Under the pieces are notes generated by a model that saw only the letters and a list, made by a program, of their open reading frames with translations, was not told the DNA's origin and did no database searches. Below are positions 50,443 to 59,231 of a stretch of DNA of 64,000 nucleotides, in pieces (positions within the stretch are counted from its first letter, which is position 1; the number at the start of each line of letters is the position of its first letter). Source of the stretch: Pseudalkalibacillus sp051842935 (lineage in GTDB: Bacteria; Bacillota; Bacilli; Bacillales; Fictibacillaceae); assembly GCF_051842935.1 (NCBI RefSeq), contig NZ_JBPXRR010000001.1:310001-374000 (forward strand). The letters are read 5' to 3'. Made by a program: the position numbers and the translations under genes.

Positions 50443-51066
50443 CTATATCCTTCCGATGCTCCTTGCGTTCATCTTGATTCCCGGTTGCCCAGGCAACCAG
50501 TTCGCCGGAACGCCTTCTCCTGTTTTTTCCCCGTACTGGATCGCCTGCACGAGTCGAAGGATCTCAAACACATTCCGTCCGACTTCCAGTGGATTGACGA
50601 GCTTGGAAACGATCTTACCTTCCGGATCAATGATGATCGTCGCCCGGAAAGCAGCGCCTGCACTTTCGTTCAACACCCGGTAACGCCGGCTTATTTCCTG
50701 CGTCCGATCACTCACCAATGGATATTGCACTTTAGACGCCATCGGTGAAACCTCTGTAAACACCTTATGCGCATACACACTATCCGTACTGATACCTAAC
50801 ACTTCAACATTCAAATCCTGCAATTGAGGGTAAAGGGCAGCGACCGCCGCCAACTCGGTTGGTCAGACGAATGTAAAATCACTGCCATAGAAGAACAAGA
50901 CCACCCATTTCCCCTGGTAATCTTCGAGTGCGACTTCAACGATCTTCTTTTCTGTATTCAAATAGGCTTCTGCGGTAAAAGCAGGTGCGACATCCTTCGT
51001 CTGCGCGCAAAAAGGTTGTTCACACACTTCATCTGCATCATGGTCATTTTTCCGATGGTCCGTCAC
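50443..51066 (-). CDS. Peroxiredoxin with in-frame UGA at the peroxidatic position, probable selenoprotein (PrxU-like)
   Basis: Reading through one TGA (50865-50863) gives a complete 207-residue AhpC/Prx protein. The TGA is codon 68 and falls exactly on the peroxidatic cysteine: SDFTFV-U-PTELAAVAALYP, where normal enzymes have DFTFVCPTEL. The catalytic Arg is present in GAAFRATIIIDPEGK. The usual C-terminal resolving Cys is Val (GVPANWLPG), while two extra Cys (15 and 20, VCEQPFC) lie in the N-terminus and could resolve the oxidised Sec. GTG start with GTGAGG upstream. A SECIS-like hairpin follows the TGA. The alternative is a nonsense mutation, but both halves are otherwise intact. Confidence 0.8.
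50836..50865 (-). promoter_or_regulatory. Candidate bacterial SECIS element
   Basis: Directly after UGA (50865-50863) the mRNA folds GGCGGC (50851-50846) with GCUGCC (50841-50836) around the tetraloop GGUC. Seventeen nucleotides separate UGA from the loop and both first loop bases are G, as expected for SelB-dependent SECIS; GGUC is also the loop of the E. coli fdhF element. One G-U pair is in the stem. Confidence 0.7.
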
Positions 51067-51092
51067 TTCATCACCTCACAAAATGTCCTCAT

Positions 51093-51115
51093 TTCATATG
51101 TATTTATGATATGAA
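51093..51115. promoter_or_regulatory. Inverted repeat upstream of the peroxiredoxin gene
   Basis: TTCATAT (51093-51099) and ATATGAA (51109-51115) form a perfect 7-9-7 dyad about 27 bp before the GTG. It is a candidate operator for a dimeric redox or peroxide regulator, though it does not match the PerR consensus. Confidence 0.45.
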
Positions 51116-51187
51116 TAAAATATCCTTCCCGTTATTTTTCCGATGCTGTACAACCAATGTACTAAGGGAAATATATCTTTAGGGGAA

Positions 51188-51313
51188 TTGGTTCAGGGCA
51201 ATATGTTTGCCATAATGGAAGACAAACGCATCCTACATATACGGTAGGAGACGTGCCGGAATTGGTTAGTGGCTTTCCATTCGACCAGTTCCGGCTTTAA
51301 TTTTGTCTTTTTT
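51188..51313 (+). ncRNA. Candidate small RNA or attenuated leader
   Basis: TTGGTT (51188-51193) and CATAAT (51211-51216) with a 17-bp spacer predict a start near 51222. The transcript holds a stem TCCTAC/GTAGGA (51231-51248) and ends in a strong terminator: GCCGGAATTGGT (51255-51266) pairs with ACCAGTTCCGGC (51284-51295), then a T-rich run to 51313. No open frame is present. It could be a free sRNA of about 90 nt or a riboswitch-like attenuator for the histidine kinase gene at 51401. No known riboswitch class was recognised. Confidence 0.45.
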
Positions 51314-51400
51314 ACTTGGAAAATAAGAGTTCTTTATTAATTCGACGTTTCAAGGTAAACTATTATTAACAGAAAATTTCGATAGAATGGGGAGGGAGAC

Positions 51401-53245
51401 ATGGGACAAGAGACACAACTTCAGAAAAAAGATAAACTATCGAACTTGTATTTATCATTCATATCCATTGCTGGGTGGGTATCTATCCTGATTGCCACCT
51501 TCAATCTTTCCATACCTGAAAACGCCGTCGTCTTGCTATTATTCATACTCTTCCTGTTCATAACCGAATTTTTCCCGATGGCGGTTTGGAAAGGGCACAG
51601 TTCACTCAGCTATCCGATCGTATTCACGATCTATCTTGTCTACGGATTGCCCTGGCTGGTCTTCATTTACGGACTCGTCGTCTTCATCGTCAATTTTGTC
51701 CAGAGAAGACCGCTGAGGATCCTGTTTTTCAACCCAGCGCTGTTAGTGCTAAGTTTCATATTAGGTGAAGCGATTGCCAGACTCATCCTCGGGGATGCGC
51801 TGGTTCCGTGGATGATCATTCCGATGCTCGTCACGACAGCGTTGTTTTATATCGTCAATAACATCATGGTCGACATCGTTCTGCTGATCCGTCCGCAACC
51901 TTATACATTTGCCATTTGGAAAAAGAAGCTGACCACAGAGTCGATCAGTGCATTCATCTCCGTCATTTACCTTGGGATCATGTTCTACTTAGGGAATCAG
52001 AACCGGGGAGTCATAGATGTTTTCGCGTATTTCTTCTTCTTCTCGCCGCTCGTCGGACTCGCCTTGCTCAGTTCAATCATCGTACGGCTGGAGACGGAAC
52101 GGAATCGCTTGAACGCTTTATTCCACATCTCGACAGAATTGAACCGGTGGCTGCCATCGAAACAGTGGATCGAATCCATCCGATCAAGCTTGAACAGTTT
52201 CGTCGATGCCGACGCTAGTATTTTATGGGTCAATGAAAATGGGAACTGGAAGGTTCGTTTCCAACATGGACAGGTCAAGAAGGAATCGTGTCAGGACCGA
52301 GACGAACTTAGTCAGCTCGAGCACATCAAAGAACTGACCATTATCCATGACCGAAGAAAAGACCCTGGTGTCACACCGACCTGCTTCCACAACGGATTGC
52401 GCTCGATCATTTACGCACCGATCATACTCGAAGACAACATGCTCGGCGTGTTTGCCGTCGCGAAAAGCCGAAGCAACAGTTTCCGACCGGAAGAGATCCA
52501 GTCTGTGGCGACACTCGCGAATCAGCTCGCCGTGGTCATCAAGACGAGAAGCCTCATCTCAGAACAAGAAAAGAGGACGGTGCTTGAGGAGCGGAACCGG
52601 ATTGCACGTGAAATCCACGACGGTGTTGCGCAATCACTTGCCGGGGCGGTCATGAAACTGGAGACGGCGGACCGGAAGTTTTACCAAAAGCCGCCGGAAG
52701 CTCACAAGCTTGTGACCGACAGTCTGGACAAGCTCCGCCTCAGTCTGAAGGAGATCCGCGAGTCCATTTACGCACTCCGACCATACGAAACGGAACGCGT
52801 CGGCTTGAAGCAAGCGGTCACGAAACGGATCGACGTCATCAAGAAAGAATCCGGACTCAATATAACGTTTGAAGAACGCGGACGGCCAGTGTACCTGAGC
52901 TCGATGGTCGAAAAAGTGATGTTCGATATTTTCCAGGAAAGTGTTCAGAACATCGTCAAGCACGCGCAAGCCTCCAAAGTGGATGTGCTGCTCAGCTATC
53001 AGAAAGAACATGTTCTATTGAGAGTTTCCGATAATGGGGTAGGATTTTCATTGCTCGATGCGATGATCAAGGCGAAGAATGATCCGCACTTCGGCATCCT
53101 GAGCATGAACGAACAAGCAGAGAAAATTGAAGCGGTGTTACAAATCGATAGTAAAGAAGGGAAAGGTACAGAGATCAACCTGACTGTGCCAAAGCTAGGG
53201 ATGGAAGGAGGAATGGGCGATGATCAACGTCATGTTAGTGGATGA
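51401..53245 (+). CDS. Sensor histidine kinase with GAF domain
   Basis: 614 residues. The first 230 form about seven membrane segments, followed by a GAF domain (about 250-390), then HisKA_3 with the phosphorylated His406 in NRIAREIHDGVAQSLAGAV and an HATPase domain (NIVKHAQASKVDVLLSY, LLRVSDNGVGFS). This is the NarX/DegS-like class that pairs with NarL/FixJ regulators, and such a gene follows with a 26-bp overlap. The signal is unknown. Confidence 0.92.
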   Translation: MGQETQLQKKDKLSNLYLSFISIAGWVSILIATFNLSIPENAVVLLLFILFLFITEFFPMAVWKGHSSLSYPIVFTIYLVYGLPWLVFIYGLVVFIVNFVQRRPLRILFFNPALLVLSFILGEAIARLILGDALVPWMIIPMLVTTALFYIVNNIMVDIVLLIRPQPYTFAIWKKKLTTESISAFISVIYLGIMFYLGNQNRGVIDVFAYFFFFSPLVGLALLSSIIVRLETERNRLNALFHISTELNRWLPSKQWIESIRSSLNSFVDADASILWVNENGNWKVRFQHGQVKKESCQDRDELSQLEHIKELTIIHDRRKDPGVTPTCFHNGLRSIIYAPIILEDNMLGVFAVAKSRSNSFRPEEIQSVATLANQLAVVIKTRSLISEQEKRTVLEERNRIAREIHDGVAQSLAGAVMKLETADRKFYQKPPEAHKLVTDSLDKLRLSLKEIRESIYALRPYETERVGLKQAVTKRIDVIKKESGLNITFEERGRPVYLSSMVEKVMFDIFQESVQNIVKHAQASKVDVLLSYQKEHVLLRVSDNGVGFSLLDAMIKAKNDPHFGILSMNEQAEKIEAVLQIDSKEGKGTEINLTVPKLGMEGGMGDDQRHVSG

Positions 53246-53858
53246 TCACGCAGTCTTAAGGGACGGATTGTCGAATATTTTTGAAATGGAAGATGATATC
53301 AATGTGGTAGGGGAAGCCGTCAGTGGAAACGAAGCACTGGAATCCATTGAAGGTATGAACCCGGATGTCGTATTGCTCGATATCAATTTGCCTGATAAAA
53401 ATGGGGTGGAACTGACAGCCATCTTGAAGAGGGACTATCCGGAAATCAAAGTTCTGATTCTGACGATGCATAGTATGGATGAGTATTTCATGGCTGCCAT
53501 TCGGGAGGGTGCAGACGGATACTTGCTGAAGGATGCACCATCTGTCCAGGTCGTGGAAGCGATCCGGACAGTCGCCAAAGGGGAGTCCGTCATCGACCCT
53601 TCCCTGACGAAAAAGCTGTTAGGGTTTTATAATCAGAAGAATGAATCTGCGGATAAAAACGAGCTGACCGAGCGGGAGAAGGAAGTGCTGCTCTGTCTGG
53701 TCGAAGGCTTGAGCAACAAAGAAATCGGCGAACGTCTTTTTATCAGCGATAAGACGGTGAAGATCCACGTCAGCAAGATTTTCAAAAAAATCAACGTGAA
53801 AAGCCGATCCCAGGCCGTCATCTATGCGGTCCAGAATCAGCTTGTCCCATTGCCATAA
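53220..53858 (+). CDS. NarL/FixJ family response regulator
   Basis: 212 residues. Receiver domain with acidic pocket (MLVDDHAVLRDGL), phosphoacceptor Asp54 in VVLLDINLPDKNG and Lys in GYLLKDAP; C-terminal LuxR HTH (ELTEREKEVLLCLVEGLSNKEIGERLFISDKTVKIHVSKIFKKINV). ATG lies inside the kinase gene with GGAAGGAGG upstream, so both proteins are co-produced. Targets are not visible here. Confidence 0.95.
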   Translation: MINVMLVDDHAVLRDGLSNIFEMEDDINVVGEAVSGNEALESIEGMNPDVVLLDINLPDKNGVELTAILKRDYPEIKVLILTMHSMDEYFMAAIREGADGYLLKDAPSVQVVEAIRTVAKGESVIDPSLTKKLLGFYNQKNESADKNELTEREKEVLLCLVEGLSNKEIGERLFISDKTVKIHVSKIFKKINVKSRSQAVIYAVQNQLVPLP

Positions 53859-53868
53859 GTTAAAAAGA

Positions 53869-53898
53869 GCGGCTCGTGTCTATGGCACGGGCCGTTTT
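53869..53898. terminator. Terminator hairpin between response regulator and DUF421 gene
   Basis: GCGGCTCGTG (53869-53878) pairs with CACGGGCCGT (53886-53895), with TTTT next to it. Confidence 0.65.
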
Positions 53899-53899
53899 C

Positions 53900-54514
53900 C
53901 TATTGTAGATGTTCGGGTGGTTCGTTTTTCGATTTCCTTGATACTTCTGAAAAGAGGTCATCCTCCGACTCAGGTTGCTGAGTTTGCTCCACCACACCCG
54001 GGTTCAAAGTTTGAAGGATCTGTTCTAGGTCTTTCTTCAACAACTCGAAATCTTTCATCGTGACAGGTTGAGCTTCCGGCTTCAATTCATATCCAATCTG
54101 CCCGTTCGGTTCGAGCGTCGCCCACTTCAAATCACTCAATCGCGCGACATTCTGCTGTCGTAATTTCATCTCCAGCTGATCGACTGTGAACCGGAGCTTT
54201 TTCAAATGTTTCTCGTTCAGAACACCATCTTCAACCAATACAATCGACTTCCCGGTAATCAACTTTTCGATTGCATCAAATTTCATCTGAGCGTACTCCA
54301 GTAAAATCAGTGTCAGAATAAGAGTGCTCCCAATACCTAGGGTGACCCAGATGCTTTGATTACCGATCGGTCGCATGAGTAAAGGCCCGATTCCGACCAT
54401 GATGACCGTCTGAGCCAACGTCAATTGCGAAATCGACTTCCTTCCTGCAATCTTCAGTATCAAAGTGCCTCCGAGGACGATGATGACTGCTTTCCAAATC
54501 CAATCGAGTTCCAT
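53900..54514 (-). CDS. DUF421 (YetF/YrbG-like) membrane protein
   Basis: 204 residues with three N-terminal membrane segments and the family motif KIAGRKSISQLTLAQTVIMVGIG, then the cytoplasmic DUF421 domain (GKSIVLVEDGVLNEKHLKKLRFTVDQLEMKLRQQ). Bacillus homologues include spore and membrane proteins of uncertain function. An acidic, Gln-rich tail ends the protein. Confidence 0.88.
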   Translation of the reverse strand: MELDWIWKAVIIVLGGTLILKIAGRKSISQLTLAQTVIMVGIGPLLMRPIGNQSIWVTLGIGSTLILTLILLEYAQMKFDAIEKLITGKSIVLVEDGVLNEKHLKKLRFTVDQLEMKLRQQNVARLSDLKWATLEPNGQIGYELKPEAQPVTMKDFELLKKDLEQILQTLNPGVVEQTQQPESEDDLFSEVSRKSKNEPPEHLQ

Positions 54515-54792
54515 AAGCTCACCCTTTTCCGGTATTGAACGTAGTATGAAACCTTCATGAAAAAACTATTCTGTCATGGGAACAACTAAGAAAGGAAAAG
54601 GAAATCCGTCTTTAACGCTATTTTCGTTCAGTTCCAAAAGGATGATGAACTGGAAGAAACTGATAGAACCTTATACCTTTTGCATGGATTATTGGTCGTA
54701 GATGGAACTGGAGAACTTTTTCAGATCTATATGGTACGATCATTTCCGTAATGGCCATTACAACCATACTTAATGCAAAAGGGAGATACTTA

Positions 54793-55425
54793 ATGAAAAC
54801 GATAATGAGCTTAATCATGACAGTTGCTTTGCTAGTCTCTGGATTTGCTGTTCAATCATATGCCGAAACGACAAGTGAACTTCCGAAAGGCGATTTCTAC
54901 AATTTGAAGATCATAGGTGTTCCAAAGGATAAGAAAGCACCGATGAACAATAATGATGGAACGCGAATTTTTGTACCATTGTATGGTGAGTCGAACATCT
55001 GGCTCCGTGAAGGCGACTTCAAAGTATTGGATGCTAACGGAACGGATGAAGACGATGCGGAATTCCAGCTTCCGAATCCTGACCCGAACAATGATGGAAC
55101 GACCGAATACACGGTTTATGTACGTGCGCTAGGTAAACCAGGTGGGGAAGCGAGCATAAATACATGTGGAACTGATGCAGACACAGGTGAAACGTACTGC
55201 TCGGATGACAAATTGGTTGTTACGCGTACAGCTGGTCAGAGCCCTTGGACGAATGCTTCCGGTGAGCTTTTCTATATCTATACGGATACGGATGGGGATG
55301 GCGAACCTGAACGCTATAACCTGTTCAATGAACAGTTCGAAGATTACTATTGGGAATATGACAACAATGGCTTGAAGGTCGCACAACTACGTTTTTACCG
55401 CGGCGTATCAACCCAAGTTCAATAA
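54793..55425 (+). CDS. Secreted protein with EF-hand-like acidic loops
   Basis: 210 residues from ATG 54793, with AAAAGGGAG upstream. Signal peptide IMSLIMTVALLVSGFAVQSYA. Two Asp-rich loops, NPDPNNDGTTEY and YTDTDGDGEPERYN, resemble calcium-binding DxDxDG loops. Two Cys (NTCGTDADTGETYC) may form a disulfide. No family recognised. It lies before a large secreted protease. The upstream gap 54515-54792 shows a possible -10 TACGAT (54735-54740) only. Confidence 0.65.
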   Translation: MKTIMSLIMTVALLVSGFAVQSYAETTSELPKGDFYNLKIIGVPKDKKAPMNNNDGTRIFVPLYGESNIWLREGDFKVLDANGTDEDDAEFQLPNPDPNNDGTTEYTVYVRALGKPGGEASINTCGTDADTGETYCSDDKLVVTRTAGQSPWTNASGELFYIYTDTDGDGEPERYNLFNEQFEDYYWEYDNNGLKVAQLRFYRGVSTQVQ

Positions 55426-55436
55426 GCATAAGACGA

Positions 55437-55467
55437 ACCGGGAGCCTGAATGGCCCCGGTTTTTTTA
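55437..55467 (+). terminator. Rho-independent terminator
   Basis: ACCGGGAGCC (55437-55446) pairs with GGCCCCGGT (55452-55460), then T7. Confidence 0.8.
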
Positions 55468-55512
55468 CTGAATAATATTGGTTTTTATATAAAAATAGGT
55501 CCCTTTATAACT

Positions 55513-55538
55513 TTTGTACGACCCTGCTATAGTACAAA
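55513..55538. promoter_or_regulatory. Inverted repeat upstream of the S8 protease
   Basis: TTTGTAC (55513-55519) and GTACAAA (55532-55538) form a perfect dyad with a 12-bp spacer that covers a TATAGT (55528-55533), a possible -10 box. It is a candidate operator for protease control. Confidence 0.4.
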
Positions 55539-55642
55539 TGCAAAAAAGAATACTCCGTTCGCGTAATAGTCAGATTCCCCGCCAACACGGATAATAGAGT
55601 TAGAGAACTTTTACAATATTCTGACGGGGAGGATTTACGATC

Positions 55643-58102
55643 ATGAAGAAGATTTTTTCTGTATTGATGGCAATTGCGCTCATCGTGCCGCTTCTTTTTA
55701 CAAGTGTGCCGATCGCGAATGCACAATCTGAAGCAAGCATTGATCCATTGCTCACTGAAAAATTAGCGAATACGACGGGCGCTGTCCAGGTCATCGTCAC
55801 CTTCAAAGGGGATGGAAAACCTACGGCGGCTCAACTGGATCTATTAAAAGACGTAGGGGTGAAGAAGGGGGTCTCGATGAACGCATTGCCGATCGCTGGC
55901 GTTCTTGCAACGAAATCCCAGGTGGATGCACTAGCATCGAGTCCGGAAGTCAGATCCCTCTACTTGAATGAAAAAGTAAAGTATTTCAACGCAGACTCTA
56001 CACTACTCACAGGCGTTGACAAAGCACGTACAGACGCGAAGATGACGAAGGAAAACGGCGGCATGCCAGTATCCGGTAAAGGTGTCGGAGTCGTCGTCAA
56101 CGACAGCGGAGTCGACGGAACGCATAAAGATCATGAGCTAGGTAAAAATCTCGTGCAAAACGTACTCGGAAGCACGAACTTGAACAGCATCGTCTCTGGT
56201 GTCATTCCCATCACATACACCGAAGACGTACCGAATACGGATACAAACTCAGGACACGGTACTCACGTAGCTGGAACAGTCGGTGGAACCGGTGCCATGT
56301 CTGGCGGCAAGTATGAAGGCGCAGCACCAGGCGCTGACATGATCGGTTACGGAACAGGGGGCGCATTGTTCGTCCTCGATGGTATCGGTGGATTCGACTA
56401 CGCGATCACGCATAAGGAAAAGTACAACATCGGACTGATCACGAACTCCTGGGGATCTTCAGGTGATTTCGATCCGAACCATCCGGTGAACGTAGCAAGT
56501 AAGGAAGCTTACGACCAAGGCATCACAACTCTTTTCGCAGCAGGAAATGAAGGACCAGGTGAAGACACGCACAATCCATATGCAAAAGCACCATGGGTCA
56601 TTTCAGTCGCAGCTGGCGTGAAGGACGGCTCACTCGCTGACTTCTCCTCTCGCGGAACGAAAGGTGTCGGCGGAACATTCACGATGGACGGAAAAGAGTG
56701 GACATGGGTCGACCGCCCGACGGTTACAGCACCAGGCGTTGACATCATTTCAACTCGTGTCATTGCACCAGTTTCATCTCTATCGTTGGATGCAGATGCT
56801 GAAGAGATCGAAACAGCTTACTTACCTTATTACACGTTGATGAGCGGTACATCAATGGCAACACCACACGTTGCCGGAATCGTCGCATTGATGCTTGAAG
56901 CGAATCCGAACTTGACGCCGGATGAAATCAAGACGATTTTACAAGATACAGCGACGAACATGCCTGGCTATGAGCCTTGGGAAGTCGGAGCAGGTTATGT
57001 GAACGCGTATAACGCTGTGGACACAGCGATGTTCGGTACGCAATACGGCGCAACGACGAACTTGAACCAGGATTTCAACAGTTCAGTCGATTCCAGCGCA
57101 GACCGTGAAGAATTTTCGGTCGACTACAATCCTGCAACGCTTGTATCTGACAACCAGCACGAGTTCACAGTGGAAGAAGGATTATCGAGCTTGGTGGCAA
57201 AAGTGAACGGCAAAGGAATCCTTGAAGAGACAGGGAACCCGATTAACCTCGTATTGATTGCACCAGACGGAACCGAATACAGCTCAGGCATCAGCCTGTT
57301 GTTCACGCTTTATACCGATCGCACGGTATCAGTGAACGCACCAATGGCAGGGACGTGGAAAGCGGAGATCCGTGGCTTGCGTGGAGCTGAAGAGAACCCG
57401 AACGGAGCAGGTGCACCGGAGAATGTCAAAGGAACGCTTACGTTCAAATCGGTCAGTGGATTTACAGGCTTGAGCGATATTGAAGGCCATCCAGCAGCAG
57501 CGGCAATCAAGACGGCTGTCAGTGAACGATTGATAGACGGTTTTGCAGATGGCACATACAAGCCTGACGCAAACCTGTTGCGTAAAGATATGGCGAAATA
57601 CTTAGTGATGGGTGCGGAAGTCCGTCAGCAGTCTGGAGCGACTTTTTCAGATGTAAAAGCAGCAGATTTACCTTTCGTAGCTTCTGTTGCAGCTCTTGGA
57701 GCAGCTTTCAAAGGGGAAACGTATCAGACGGATGCGGTCATGAAGCCAGCAGCTGATGGAACGTTCAACCCGGACGGAACCATTTCGAAAGCGGAAGTTG
57801 CATACTCTCTTGTCCAAAGCTTAGGCTTGCAAGAACAAGCTCAAACGCATGAAGGTGATGTTACTGTGCAATACGGTGACGAGCGCTTGTTGATTGAAGA
57901 CCAGGCGGACATCCCGGCTGAGTTGAAAGGGTATGTACAGCTTGCACTGGACTTGAACATCTTGAACGCCAAGTTCGATGTGACACAAGGACCATATGAT
58001 CATGAGCCGACAGTACACGCAACCTTCGCACCGAACGAAACAGTGAAACGAGGAGACTTCGCAGTCGCAATCTCCCGTTACTACAACGCTTATCATAAAT
58101 AA
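55643..58102 (+). CDS. Secreted subtilisin-family (S8) serine protease with SLH-like C-terminus
   Basis: 819 residues. Signal peptide to about residue 27, I9-type propeptide (VQVIVTFKGDGKPTAAQLDLL), then the S8 domain with Asp154 (VVVNDSGVDGTH), His205 (SGHGTHVAGT), oxyanion Asn302 (AAGNEGPG) and Ser404 (SGTSMATPHVAGI). After a beta-rich region, the C-terminus has SLH-like repeats (GFADGTYKPDANLLRKDMAKYL, and GTFNPDGTISKAEVAYSL), which could hold it on the cell wall. Such a protease could trim extracellular peptide precursors, but no direct link to the DPVWPD precursor is shown. Confidence 0.93.
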   Translation: MKKIFSVLMAIALIVPLLFTSVPIANAQSEASIDPLLTEKLANTTGAVQVIVTFKGDGKPTAAQLDLLKDVGVKKGVSMNALPIAGVLATKSQVDALASSPEVRSLYLNEKVKYFNADSTLLTGVDKARTDAKMTKENGGMPVSGKGVGVVVNDSGVDGTHKDHELGKNLVQNVLGSTNLNSIVSGVIPITYTEDVPNTDTNSGHGTHVAGTVGGTGAMSGGKYEGAAPGADMIGYGTGGALFVLDGIGGFDYAITHKEKYNIGLITNSWGSSGDFDPNHPVNVASKEAYDQGITTLFAAGNEGPGEDTHNPYAKAPWVISVAAGVKDGSLADFSSRGTKGVGGTFTMDGKEWTWVDRPTVTAPGVDIISTRVIAPVSSLSLDADAEEIETAYLPYYTLMSGTSMATPHVAGIVALMLEANPNLTPDEIKTILQDTATNMPGYEPWEVGAGYVNAYNAVDTAMFGTQYGATTNLNQDFNSSVDSSADREEFSVDYNPATLVSDNQHEFTVEEGLSSLVAKVNGKGILEETGNPINLVLIAPDGTEYSSGISLLFTLYTDRTVSVNAPMAGTWKAEIRGLRGAEENPNGAGAPENVKGTLTFKSVSGFTGLSDIEGHPAAAAIKTAVSERLIDGFADGTYKPDANLLRKDMAKYLVMGAEVRQQSGATFSDVKAADLPFVASVAALGAAFKGETYQTDAVMKPAADGTFNPDGTISKAEVAYSLVQSLGLQEQAQTHEGDVTVQYGDERLLIEDQADIPAELKGYVQLALDLNILNAKFDVTQGPYDHEPTVHATFAPNETVKRGDFAVAISRYYNAYHK

Positions 58103-58118
58103 AGTTTAGATTTATGAG

Positions 58119-58148
58119 ACTCAGCCCTGACACCAGGGCTGAGTTTTT
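58119..58148 (+). terminator. Terminator of the S8 protease gene
   Basis: ACTCAGCCCTG (58119-58129) pairs perfectly with CAGGGCTGAGT (58134-58144), then TTTT. Confidence 0.92.
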
Positions 58149-58225
58149 GTTGTGCTTTTTCAATAGAAGGTGGTTGCTGTAAAATGAAAGGTAGATGACT
58201 TGCGAGTTTGATAGGAGGGAAATGA

Positions 58226-58699
58226 ATGATGGACTGGAAAAAGGATCGAATACAAGCTGCCAAACAAGGGGAGAATCCCATGGTACTTGCAAAAATGAAA
58301 AGTGGTTTTGCGGTAATAGGGGATACTCAGTTTCTACCAGGTTATTGTGTGCTCCTGCCAAACAGAAAGGTAGACTCGCTCAATTCATTAACTTTAGAAG
58401 AAAGAAGCGATTACCTACTAGATATGAGTTTGATTGGAGATGCCATTCAAAAAGTTTGCAGTCCTCTCCGAATCAATTATTCCATTTATGGAAACACAGA
58501 TACATACCTACATGCACACATTTTTCCGAGATACGACTGGGAAACAGAAGAGCGGAGAGTGAAGCCTGTATGGCTTTATCCGAGTGAAAGCTGGACTGAG
58601 GATCAATACTTATATCATGAAAATCTACATGAAAAATTACGAACAAAATTAACAGATGCTTTAGAAAAGCTGGTTTATGAAAGGGGCAAACGATTATGA
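58226..58699 (+). CDS. HIT-like family protein
   Basis: 157 residues. The motif HAHIFPRY carries His96 and His98; the third His of the triad is Phe, so it is a HIT-like rather than strict HIT protein. DTQFLPGYCVLLPNRKVDSL fits the conserved strand region of HIT nucleotide hydrolases and transferases. AGGAGGG precedes the ATG. It overlaps the phosphatase gene by 4 bp. Confidence 0.8.
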   Translation: MMDWKKDRIQAAKQGENPMVLAKMKSGFAVIGDTQFLPGYCVLLPNRKVDSLNSLTLEERSDYLLDMSLIGDAIQKVCSPLRINYSIYGNTDTYLHAHIFPRYDWETEERRVKPVWLYPSESWTEDQYLYHENLHEKLRTKLTDALEKLVYERGKRL

Positions 58700-59226
58700 A
58701 TCTCTACATCGTGCGGCATTGTAAGGCAGAGGGGCAACCGCCAGAGGCACCGCTTACGGAAGAAGGTTTCAAACAGGCAGAGGAATTGCCGGACTTTTTC
58801 ACCAATAAAAAGGTTGAACGGATCGTGTCGAGTCCTTTCACACGTGCGCAGCAATCCATTCAACCTACTGCAGATCAGCTTGGCATCGAAATGGAACTCG
58901 ATGATCGACTTGCTGAGCGGACACTAAGTACACAACCAATGGAAAATTGGATGGTCAATTTAGCAAGAACATACGAAGACATGCATCTTAAATTTGAGGG
59001 TGGAGAGTCTAGTCAGGAGGCAACGGACCGAGCGATGGCGGTCATTAATGAACTAAAGAGCGATAACAAAGATGCCGTCATCGTCACTCATGGCAACCTG
59101 ATGTCCTTGATTCTTCAGCATTTTGATAACGTTAACGGCTTTGAAAAATGGAAGGACCTGAGCAATCCGGATGTCTATCATCTTTCGTTAGACGAAGACA
59201 TGAGCTTAAAGCGGATATGGAGTTGA
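58696..59226 (+). CDS. Histidine phosphatase family protein
   Basis: 176 residues. Catalytic RHC motif at Arg7-His8 (LYIVRHCKAEG), SSPFTRAQQSIQPTA with the second Arg, and the second His in VIVTHGNLMSL. It belongs to the phosphoglycerate mutase-like branch, with phosphohistidine chemistry. Substrate unknown. Coupled by ATGA to the HIT-like gene. Confidence 0.9.
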   Translation: MNLYIVRHCKAEGQPPEAPLTEEGFKQAEELPDFFTNKKVERIVSSPFTRAQQSIQPTADQLGIEMELDDRLAERTLSTQPMENWMVNLARTYEDMHLKFEGGESSQEATDRAMAVINELKSDNKDAVIVTHGNLMSLILQHFDNVNGFEKWKDLSNPDVYHLSLDEDMSLKRIWS

Positions 59227-59231
59227 ATCTA

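Noticed and set aside
50443..50853. Separate short peroxiredoxin-like gene starting at TTG 50853
   Set aside because: It is the C-terminal part of the same Prx reading frame after the in-frame TGA. The supposed start lies inside the conserved PTELAAV segment.
54618..54818. Minus-strand frame of 66 codons in the gap before the secreted EF-like protein
   Set aside because: No ribosome binding site, and it overlaps the promoter and start of the plus-strand gene.
55505..55726. Minus-strand frame starting with MCIRDR, a peptide often produced by Nextera adapter contamination
   Set aside because: The DNA here reads TTG TGC ATT CGC GAT CGG and does not contain the adapter sequence. It is the antisense of the protease signal peptide region.
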